DNA from: Verrucomicrobiota bacterium
GTDB lineage: Bacteria > Verrucomicrobiota > Verrucomicrobiia > Verrucomicrobiales > DEV007
Direction: 5' to 3'
Length of the DNA: 49,211 nt
Assembly: GCA_018970725.1 (NCBI GenBank)
Contig: JAGWVU010000037.1
Location: 1 to 49,211, forward strand
The notes under the pieces were generated by a model, which had not been told where the DNA came from, did no database searches, and saw only the letters and a list, made by a program, of their open reading frames with translations. Made by a program: the position numbers and the translations under genes. Positions 1 through 6,678 of this stretch are shown here, in pieces (position 1 is the stretch's first letter; each line of letters opens with the position of its first letter).

Positions 1-956
1 TTGAGGAATGTCTCGCGCGGCGCGCCGGGGGGCGCTGCGGCCAGCTTCTCCTCATGCTGCGGCGGCACGGGCGCCGGCTGCGATTCCTTGACGACCCGCT
101 CCACGGCCGGGACACGCCGTGCTTCGGGCGGCCGATCCTCCACCGTGGCCGCTGGCTTCTCCGACCCGGCGACTGACGGAGCCTCCGCGGTCATCAAGGC
201 GGCCTCCACCCCCTTGCCGGACATGAAGCCAAGGAGCCGCCGCTTGGGCTCACCACCGGTTTTGAGAGAAGGAATCTCTTCCATCACCGCCACAACCTCG
301 TCATCAGGGGCAGGAACCGGCTCCGGCGAAACCACAGGAACCGGAGCGGCTGCCCGGGCCGGGACCGGCGAGACTTCCGCTCTTGCGGGCGCCTTCACCC
401 CGGCAGCGACTCTGCCCGGTTTCGCCGTCTCCCCTACCTGCGGCTTGACCGGCTCCGCAGCCTCCAGCGAAACAGCCCGCCCCTCCGCCGCTCCCTTTTC
501 CACGGCATTCTCCCGCCCATTGCCCACCCCGAGAAACGCCAACCGGATGGTCCGGCCCCGTGCCACCTCGGAAGATTCCGGTGCAGGTTGCCCCTTTGCC
601 GGAGGCGCCGTGCTCCCGGACGCGGACGGCGCTCCCGAAGGTTTCCGCGGCTGTTGTGCGGCCTGCCATTGATCCAGTGGAACCAATCCCTGGGGCGTGA
701 CCACCTGAAAATAGAGTGGCTCCGCCGACGGCCCCAGCGCACGCGCCTGCAGGGCGGACGCGGGCATCGGCTTGGGAGGATTAAGATCCCGGGGGGCCGG
801 CTCCTCCAAGGCCGCCTCCTTGGCCGCCTTCATCCGCCGGGCGTGCGCCAAAGCCGCATCCTCCACCCTCTTCGTCTCAAAGTAGCCCGCTCCCTGGGCA
901 AACAATCCCGTAGTCGGGACAAGCAAAATGGAGACAAGCAGACGCGAGATGGACAT
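1..956 (-). CDS. Secreted Ala/Pro-rich protein of unknown function, 3' end beyond the window
   Basis: An open minus-strand frame runs without a stop from the ATG at 956 to the left edge, giving at least 318 residues of a protein whose C-terminus lies outside the window. The N-terminus (MSISRLLVSILLVPTTGLFA) is a clear signal peptide, probably cleaved after the LFA motif, so the product should be exported. The rest is strongly enriched in Ala, Pro, Glu and Lys and looks largely disordered; I recognise no domain. Residues about 80-100 form a short ordered stretch (PLYFQVVTPQGLVPLDQW), and a second one holds the motif RTIRLAFLGVG. The iron alcohol dehydrogenase gene ends 69 bp upstream on the same strand, so co-transcription is possible. 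The plus-strand frame over the same bases is taken as a shadow because only the minus frame has a signal peptide and a sensible start. Function unknown. Confidence 0.6.
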   Translation of the reverse strand, partial: MSISRLLVSILLVPTTGLFAQGAGYFETKRVEDAALAHARRMKAAKEAALEEPAPRDLNPPKPMPASALQARALGPSAEPLYFQVVTPQGLVPLDQWQAAQQPRKPSGAPSASGSTAPPAKGQPAPESSEVARGRTIRLAFLGVGNGRENAVEKGAAEGRAVSLEAAEPVKPQVGETAKPGRVAAGVKAPARAEVSPVPARAAAPVPVVSPEPVPAPDDEVVAVMEEIPSLKTGGEPKRRLLGFMSGKGVEAALMTAEAPSVAGSEKPAATVEDRPPEARRVPAVERVVKESQPAPVPPQHEEKLAAAPPGAPRETFL

Positions 957-1025
957 GAGAAGCCCATCTTTAGCAACTTCCGCTCAAAACTCCAGCGCGA
1001 AACACCTGCCTGCCCGCAAGTATTT

Positions 1026-2231
1026 TTAAAACGCCGCCCGGTAGAGATCTGCCATTCCCGCCTCGTCCAACGGAACCGGATTGAACTGGGCCGTCCATTG
1101 TTTGGCTGCCTCGGCCGCCAGCTCCGGAACTTTCTCGAGTTCCATGCCGGCATCACGGGCTTTCACGGGCAACCCGGCACGGAGAAGAAGCTCCTGCAAA
1201 CGTTCCTCGAGACCCGGGTGGAGACCGTCATAGATGGCGCTCGCCGCCGCATCCCGTCTGTTGGCGGCAACGACATGGGGCAGCATCAGACCGACAGCCA
1301 CGCCGTGAATCGTTCCATACCGCGCCGTCAGCGGATTGGCCGTGGAATGGGCCGCCCCCAGCATGCTGTTCTCGATCGCGGTGCCCGCGAAAGCCGCGCC
1401 CAAAAGCATTCGTCCCCGGGCCTCCAAATCACCGGGCCCCCGCAACACTTCCTCGAAACCCCGGTTCAGAAGATGAAAAGCGACGCGCGAGTAGTGCGCG
1501 GAAATCCCGGTTCTTTTTTTGCAAACCGCCGTCTCTACCGCATGAGCCAGCGCATCGATCCCGGTGCAGGCGGTCACTCCCCGCGGCTTCGTCAACGTCA
1601 ATTCGGGATCGAGAATCGCAACGGCCGCTGCCGCTTTCTTGTCCCCACACGCCATCTTCTGATGGGTCTCCTCATCCGCAATCAAAGCGAACGACTGGCA
1701 CTCCGAGCCAGTCCCTGCGGTCGTGGGAATGGCCATGAAGGGCAGCATCGGCCGTTCCGCCTTGTTCACCCCCCAGTAATCCCGCATTTCCCCTCCATTG
1801 GTTAGAAGAAAATTGCAACCCTTGGCCGTATCCATGCTGGATCCACCCCCGAGCCCCACGATCAGGTCAACCGCCCCGTCGCGCGCCGCCTCCACGGCGA
1901 GCGCCACGTCCCGGGTCGTCGGGTTCTCCCGGACCTGATCGAAAACGAACACCTCCAGTCCCGCTTTCCGCAGGGACCCGATGGCCCGCTCCTCGTGGCC
2001 CGCCGACCGGATTCCGGGATCGGTAACCAACAGGACGCGGTGCCCACCCAGCCTCGCAGCCTCGCTCCCGGCTTGTCCGAGGGCCCCGGGGGCAAAGAGG
2101 ACCTTGCCACCGGGCACATGCTCAAAACGCAAGACGGAATCGGGAACTTCCAACCCGGCGCACAGAGACTCAACAGTCAGCCCTGAAGACCGACGGCCCC
2201 CACCAAACCAACCACGCCAAAACTCACGCAA
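1026..2231 (-). CDS. Iron-containing alcohol dehydrogenase
   Basis: A 401-residue member of the group III (iron-containing) alcohol dehydrogenases, which interconvert alcohols and aldehydes with NAD(P)H in the cytoplasm. The dinucleotide-binding motif GGGSSMDTAKG lies at about residues 128-138. The four family metal ligands are all present with family spacing: D226, H230, H295 and H309. Length fits the family (380-400). The chosen start is a TTG at 2231, which overlaps the last codons of the aldehyde dehydrogenase gene by 8 bp; no upstream ATG is available and no strong ribosome-binding site is visible, so translation is probably coupled. As the last gene of a ligase - aldehyde dehydrogenase - alcohol dehydrogenase operon, its likely job is to reduce the aldehyde released by the preceding enzyme, or the reverse. 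The substrate cannot be read from sequence. Confidence 0.93.
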   Translation of the reverse strand: MREFWRGWFGGGRRSSGLTVESLCAGLEVPDSVLRFEHVPGGKVLFAPGALGQAGSEAARLGGHRVLLVTDPGIRSAGHEERAIGSLRKAGLEVFVFDQVRENPTTRDVALAVEAARDGAVDLIVGLGGGSSMDTAKGCNFLLTNGGEMRDYWGVNKAERPMLPFMAIPTTAGTGSECQSFALIADEETHQKMACGDKKAAAAVAILDPELTLTKPRGVTACTGIDALAHAVETAVCKKRTGISAHYSRVAFHLLNRGFEEVLRGPGDLEARGRMLLGAAFAGTAIENSMLGAAHSTANPLTARYGTIHGVAVGLMLPHVVAANRRDAAASAIYDGLHPGLEERLQELLLRAGLPVKARDAGMELEKVPELAAEAAKQWTAQFNPVPLDEAGMADLYRAAF

Positions 2232-3663
2232 TTTGCTCGATCTGGAAAGAACGTCTGGAGTAGAGAAACTCGAAGAGGTTCCCCTCGTGGGGTTGATCCC
2301 ACTTCAAATGATTGGTGGGAACGTTCCCGATGTTGAGCCGGTCAATGGTCGGGCAAGCGAAGAGCTGGTTGATCCACGCCAGATCCTTCGTGATGGCCGT
2401 CACCACGAGGGACTTCCCGAGATGCGGCACCATTTCGCTCTGGGGCGACTCGATCACGCTGGCGAACGGGAAAAGAAACTCCCGGACCGACAGGGCATGG
2501 CCCCAGCCCGGAACCCGGACGATCGTCGGCAACAAATAGTTCATCCCGTCCCGGGACTGGAAACGTTTGCGACCGCCGCGCAACGACTCCGAGACGTCCC
2601 AAGCGCCATCCTTCAGGCCGGACTCGATGGCCCCGTCGATCATGCTCGCGAACTTGGGATTGGCGAAGCCCGAGAGCTTCGCATTTGGATCATCCTGAGC
2701 TAAAGGCTCGATCGCCAACAACTTTTCAGCGACCGCCTTGGCGATTTCGTCGCCATACTTTGGCACGACGATGACGGAGACATTGATGCAACTCCGACCC
2801 GAGTTCGCACTCACCGACTCGACGATCGTGTCCACGTATTTCGGCCAGTTCTCGATCTCATCTTCGCCGATGAGAATCTTGGAATAACCCGTTCCGTGAA
2901 CCTCAACCCTTGGATCGTGCTCATATTCCTTGACGGTGTCGTCCCCACCGAAAAGCATGACGCGTCCGCAGCGTCGGATGATCGCGCCCGAGCCGTCGTG
3001 CTGCGTGGGATAAAAACTGAAGGCCTCGGCCGGCGCGCCCGCCTTCTTCAGCGCTTCAATGAGGCGCATCGGGGTCCAGGGTTCCTCGCGCCCCGGCTTC
3101 AACAGGACCGGAATTTTGAGCGCGATGGCGGGAACCCAAAGTGCGTTGACGGCGGGAGAGTTGCTCGGCAGCACCACGCCGAGGCAGTCGGTCACCGCCG
3201 CGAAACTCACCGGAGAACCGTTTTGATCGCCGTAACCCTTGTCCAAGACGGAAAGGTCGAGGCCGCGGGTCAATCCTTTCAGAATCACATCGGTCTGCAC
3301 CAGCACGCCGTGCAACCGTTTCATGTTCATCCGGATCAAGGTGTGGGGAAGACCGCTGGTCATCGCCAGTTGCCGGACATAATCCTCCGGAGACTGCATG
3401 TCCCCGCGGCTGCCCACTGGCAAAGTATCGGTCAGGAAAAGATCCGCCGCATGCTTGCAGATGTTCACGAGATCCTCGCAGCGGAACTTTTGCAGTGCGG
3501 CGCGCGCTCCAGCGATCCGGAGGAGATCGTGCTTGATCATGTCCGCACAGGCGAAGCTGACCTCGCAGGCCGGAGTGCTCCCGGCCACATTGGATACCGT
3601 CTGGACATCCAGACTCTCGTAAGGAACCCCCTGACGGAGGATGGGAATGTGAGGCACGCTCAT
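2224..3663 (-). CDS. Aldehyde dehydrogenase family protein, possibly an acyl/aryl-thioester reductase
   Basis: A 479-residue protein of the aldehyde dehydrogenase superfamily. I see the coenzyme-site motif LPSNSP (165-170), the lysine of LLKPG (K189), a FGGD turn at 238-241 and the probable nucleophile C292 in SGRSCINVS. The N-terminal 100 residues do not look like a classical ALDH, and the Cys context differs from the usual GQxC, which recalls acylating enzymes such as LuxC-type reductases; this is a reading by eye. Start at 3663 (MSVPHIPILRQ) is preferred over an extended frame because the G-rich stretch GAGGGGG lies a suitable distance upstream, inside the end of the ligase gene. It starts 1 bp after the ligase stop and overlaps the alcohol dehydrogenase gene by 8 bp. 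In this context it probably reduces a ligase-activated acid to the aldehyde; oxidation of an aldehyde is the alternative. Confidence 0.88.
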   Translation of the reverse strand: MSVPHIPILRQGVPYESLDVQTVSNVAGSTPACEVSFACADMIKHDLLRIAGARAALQKFRCEDLVNICKHAADLFLTDTLPVGSRGDMQSPEDYVRQLAMTSGLPHTLIRMNMKRLHGVLVQTDVILKGLTRGLDLSVLDKGYGDQNGSPVSFAAVTDCLGVVLPSNSPAVNALWVPAIALKIPVLLKPGREEPWTPMRLIEALKKAGAPAEAFSFYPTQHDGSGAIIRRCGRVMLFGGDDTVKEYEHDPRVEVHGTGYSKILIGEDEIENWPKYVDTIVESVSANSGRSCINVSVIVVPKYGDEIAKAVAEKLLAIEPLAQDDPNAKLSGFANPKFASMIDGAIESGLKDGAWDVSESLRGGRKRFQSRDGMNYLLPTIVRVPGWGHALSVREFLFPFASVIESPQSEMVPHLGKSLVVTAITKDLAWINQLFACPTIDRLNIGNVPTNHLKWDQPHEGNLFEFLYSRRSFQIEQIA

Positions 3664-3664
3664 A

Positions 3665-4852
3665 TCAATAAACCCCCTCGATGATTTTGTTCTCCAGGAA
3701 ACCGAAAGGACGCACGTCACCGACGCCATCCCATGGGAACTTCGGGTGGGGATGACGACGGATCGCCTCGTCCCGTTCCAGGAAACGCGGCATGAAGAAC
3801 TCCTTGGTCAGTGTGGTCAACTCCACCCGGCCGTATTGCCCGTACTCCATCGTCTTCTCGGTCTTATCGGGATCGACGATGCGGAGGATGGCGCGAGGTT
3901 GCGGAGCCCAATAGGTCACCGAGTAATTGTTCTGCGCCAACTCTTCCGGAACACTCATCGCCAACCCCATCAAGGTGTTGCCGTAGGTCGGAACGAACTG
4001 GGCCTTGTTCTCAAGAACCTCGACTTGCAGGAACTTCACGTACTCGGGAGTCATCGAGGTGCCGCCGCAGAAACAACCCTTGATCCCTTGGCCCGGGACC
4101 GAGATCCGTTCGCCCAACGAGGCGAGCAGCTTCGGCGTGGTGAAAATACAGGCGATGTCCCGATGCTTGATGATCTCCACCGCCTGCGAAATGACGTGGG
4201 CCTGATAGCGCTCCACTTCGTCATATTGCTTGCGAGCGATCAACCGCTTCACCCAGCGGGGATCCAAGTCCACGTGGTAGCAGGATCCGCCGCGATAGTT
4301 CGCCAGGTGCTCGACCGCCAACCGCAGGCGGCGGGGCCCGGTCGGACCGACCATGATCCAGTTGCTTCCGCGCGGGAAGAATTCGTCGCTCAGGTTGTCC
4401 CCGAACTGCTCGTAATCATGCTTGTAATCATCCCAACCGACCCGCTGCTTCGGCAAACCAGTGGTGCCGCCGGTTTCGAACACATTGAAGGGACGCCCTC
4501 CCATTCCCTTCGGCACGAACCGCTCGTTTTTCTCGTCCCGCAACCACTCGTCCTGAAAGTGATCGAACCTGACGAGATCATGGTGCGTCTTGATCTCCTT
4601 CCGGGGATCCCAACCGGCCTTGGCTTTCCAATCCAGCCAGAACGGACATCCGGTTTCGGGTGAGAAATGCCAGTCGATGATTTCCCGCAAATGGGCATCG
4701 AGTTGTTCGGTGGCACTGGCCGGAGTGAGGGGCGAGGTCGCGGAAGACACGGAGGTTTTCGAGGGTTGAGGTTGTGCTGCAGCGGGTGCCGGAGCCGGCA
4801 CCGATGCGGCGGGACCGGGCGATCCCGGATTCTTTTTTCCAAAGCCTAACAT
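3665..4852 (-). CDS. LuxE/PaaK-like acyl-adenylating ligase lacking the usual C-terminal domain
   Basis: A 395-residue ANL-superfamily-like enzyme. After an Ala/Pro-rich N-terminal linker (about 1-48), the catalytic core shows the ATP-binding loop TGGTTGLPK (127-135), a CGGTSM turn (262-267), PTYGNTLMG (288-296; the A5-like motif) and DGVGDVRPF (375-383; the A7-like motif). The protein ends about 12 residues after that last motif, so the mobile C-terminal subdomain with the catalytic lysine seen in full PaaK or acyl-CoA synthetases is absent. That short architecture is like LuxE acyl-protein synthetases, which activate a carboxylate as acyl-AMP and pass it to a protein cysteine. It is the first gene of the operon with the aldehyde and alcohol dehydrogenases, suggesting an acid-to-alcohol reduction relay. 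Start is the ATG at 4852; no strong ribosome-binding site is visible. The substrate is unknown. Confidence 0.82.
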   Translation of the reverse strand: MLGFGKKNPGSPGPAASVPAPAPAAAQPQPSKTSVSSATSPLTPASATEQLDAHLREIIDWHFSPETGCPFWLDWKAKAGWDPRKEIKTHHDLVRFDHFQDEWLRDEKNERFVPKGMGGRPFNVFETGGTTGLPKQRVGWDDYKHDYEQFGDNLSDEFFPRGSNWIMVGPTGPRRLRLAVEHLANYRGGSCYHVDLDPRWVKRLIARKQYDEVERYQAHVISQAVEIIKHRDIACIFTTPKLLASLGERISVPGQGIKGCFCGGTSMTPEYVKFLQVEVLENKAQFVPTYGNTLMGLAMSVPEELAQNNYSVTYWAPQPRAILRIVDPDKTEKTMEYGQYGRVELTTLTKEFFMPRFLERDEAIRRHPHPKFPWDGVGDVRPFGFLENKIIEGVY

Positions 4853-5048
4853 GATTTTGATAATGGATAAGATGCTCCGCCCGGGGGGCCCGACAGAACC
4901 TTCATTTGTTACGGATCGGACCCCGCTGCGGATTTCCCGGAGAACCGGGATTTCTCAGGAATCACTGCCCCTCCCGCTCCCTTTTTGGCGGCGAAAGCCT
5001 AGAGATAGGTCTGGGTGGTCACGTAGAGGGAACTGCCGAGGAAACGCC
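4853..5048. other. Intergenic region between the ligase operon and the PQQ-like gene
   Basis: A 196-bp gene-free stretch. It must hold the promoter of the ligase operon (minus strand), but I see no convincing -35/-10 pair. It contains a 6-bp GC stem with a four-base loop at 4935-4950 (TCCCGG / CCGGGA), possibly a terminator for the PQQ-like gene although no T-run follows on the minus strand, and the degenerate copy of the PQQ gene 3' end at 4992-5030. Confidence 0.4.
4992..5030 (-). repeat. Direct repeat copy 1: duplicated 3' tail of the PQQ-like gene
   Basis: These 39 bp match 5066-5104 at 38 of 39 positions, 74 bp away in the same orientation. On the minus strand this copy reads LYVTTQTYL followed by TAG, because the single mismatch turns a tyrosine codon into a stop. 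It lies just downstream of the true stop codon at 5049, so it looks like a partial tandem duplication of the gene end, now non-coding. Confidence 0.85.
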
Positions 5049-6647
5049 TTACGGACGTAGGTCCTCGAAAGCGTAGAGATAGGTCTGGGTGGTCACGTAG
5101 AGGGTTCCGTTGGCCGCGACCGGACTGGAGTAGATCGGGTCGGGAAACTCCACCGTATCCAGCAGTTCACCGGCCTTGATTTTGCCGTCCTTGTCCGCAT
5201 CCGCATCAGCCGAGGCCTTGATGACAATCAATTCACCATCCTCGGTTCCGAGATAGACCCGTCCGTCCGCCACCAAAGTCGAACCCCAGATGTGGCTGAA
5301 GGTATCATGTTCCCAAACCAGCTTGCCGGTCTTCGCGTCCACGCAATGCAACTTGCCGGAATAGTCGGCAACAAAGACCAACCCATCGTCGGTGACCGAG
5401 GGCGTGGAAATGGTCCGCTTGATTCCGTCGTAGGTCCAAAGCGCGCCGGACGGGGCCGCCGACGCTCCCTTCGAGTCCGCCGAAATGCAGCTCAACAGCC
5501 CGACGCCCTCACCGTGCTCCGGATCTTGACCGATCGCGGCATAGATCTTGCCATCATGATAGACGGCGGAGGCGATGTATTCGCTCGGACCCGGGTAGGT
5601 GGCGTATTTGATCGGCTCGTTCGATTGATTGAACCGGTATTCCTTCTTGTTTCCGTCGTAGCGGAACATCTCCTGAAGCACGTCGAAGCCTTCCTCGTCC
5701 TTCACCGTCTCCGGATTGAAGCCATAGACGAACCCATCGCCGGCACCGAAGATCACCATCGACTTGCCATTGTGCTTCGCAAAGGTCGGGGAGGACCAGT
5801 TGCAATGCATCACGCGCTCACCAATCCCGGCTCCCTCCTCACCCACCAACTTTCCGGTGGCCTTGTCGATCGAGACCAGACAAGGCGCCAACGGGGCAGG
5901 AATGTTGAGGTGCGACCAGTCCACGCCGTTCGAGGTCGTGACATAGATGTTCTTTTCATCCATCACCACCGAGGAACTGGTGACGTTGTGCGGGAACACA
6001 CCGAGTTCTCCGCGCATGTCGAAGCCCCAGATGATGTCGGCGTCCTGTTTGCCAGGTGCAACCTCCGTTCCGTTACCCACGCCGTCCAAACCACCTTTCT
6101 GGTATTTCGCCTCGTCCTGATAGGGACCGTCATTCCCGTCCGCCAGACCGTCGAGATCCAACGCCAGAACCTCCCCGCGGTTTGTCACCACGTAGCCCAC
6201 CCCCGCCGCAGCATCGATGGTCACCGAGGAACAAATGCCGAGGAATTCCCAGTCGGAGACTTTGCCGGCGCCCAGCTTCGGCGTGGTCAACTGCCACTGG
6301 AACGCGCCCGTCTTCTCATCGAACGACATCACCACGCCGCGATCGCCAGTCACGGCGGCATTGCGCGGCTCGTTGTTGTTCGTCCCCACCAGCACGCGGC
6401 CGCCCGCGATCGTGGGGGTTCCATAGGTCTGGGACCCCAGCTTGGCCACCCACTTCAAATTCGTTCCAGCCTTGGCCATCTCCTCCACGGTGGCACCCTC
6501 CCCGGCCTTGATCTCCGTGGGCAAACCCACCTCTTTGGAGACCATGTTCTTGTGTGAGGTTCCTCCCCACTGCGGCCAGTCGGCGGCCCAGCTGGAGAAC
6601 GGCGCCACGCCGGCCACGGCGAGCAGGGAAATCGTGATTTTCTTCAT
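5049..6647 (-). CDS. Secreted PQQ-like beta-propeller protein
   Basis: A 532-residue protein starting at the ATG at 6647 (MKKITISLLAVAGVAPFSSW), which gives a clean signal peptide ending near SSWA; the upstream extension of the frame lies inside the neighbouring gene. The mature part begins DWPQWGG and carries repeated blades of the type V-GxxxGxLxWxx and VYLGTEDGELIV, typical of PQQ/quinoprotein-like eight-bladed propellers (PQQ_2 type). Such proteins in PVC bacteria are exported; most are not shown to bind PQQ. Near the C-terminus is an EF-hand-like acidic loop (DADADKDGKIKAGELL), a possible calcium site. It follows the larger propeller gene by 31 bp, so the two are probably one transcript. 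The 3' end is partly duplicated downstream. Role unknown; scaffold or dehydrogenase are both possible. Confidence 0.88.
   Translation of the reverse strand: MKKITISLLAVAGVAPFSSWAADWPQWGGTSHKNMVSKEVGLPTEIKAGEGATVEEMAKAGTNLKWVAKLGSQTYGTPTIAGGRVLVGTNNNEPRNAAVTGDRGVVMSFDEKTGAFQWQLTTPKLGAGKVSDWEFLGICSSVTIDAAAGVGYVVTNRGEVLALDLDGLADGNDGPYQDEAKYQKGGLDGVGNGTEVAPGKQDADIIWGFDMRGELGVFPHNVTSSSVVMDEKNIYVTTSNGVDWSHLNIPAPLAPCLVSIDKATGKLVGEEGAGIGERVMHCNWSSPTFAKHNGKSMVIFGAGDGFVYGFNPETVKDEEGFDVLQEMFRYDGNKKEYRFNQSNEPIKYATYPGPSEYIASAVYHDGKIYAAIGQDPEHGEGVGLLSCISADSKGASAAPSGALWTYDGIKRTISTPSVTDDGLVFVADYSGKLHCVDAKTGKLVWEHDTFSHIWGSTLVADGRVYLGTEDGELIVIKASADADADKDGKIKAGELLDTVEFPDPIYSSPVAANGTLYVTTQTYLYAFEDLRP
5066..5104 (-). 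repeat. Direct repeat copy 2: coding 3' end of the PQQ-like gene
   Basis: This is the intact, coding copy of the 39-bp repeat. It encodes LYVTTQTYLYAF near the C-terminus of the propeller protein and is repeated at 4992-5030 with one mismatch. Confidence 0.85.
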
Positions 6648-6678
6648 GATGCGGCGATAGGAGAGTCTTCGGTTGCGT

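Noticed and set aside
588-1805. 405-residue plus-strand frame across the left-edge gene and the alcohol dehydrogenase
   Set aside because: It crosses two minus-strand genes, one with complete metal ligands, and shows no domain.
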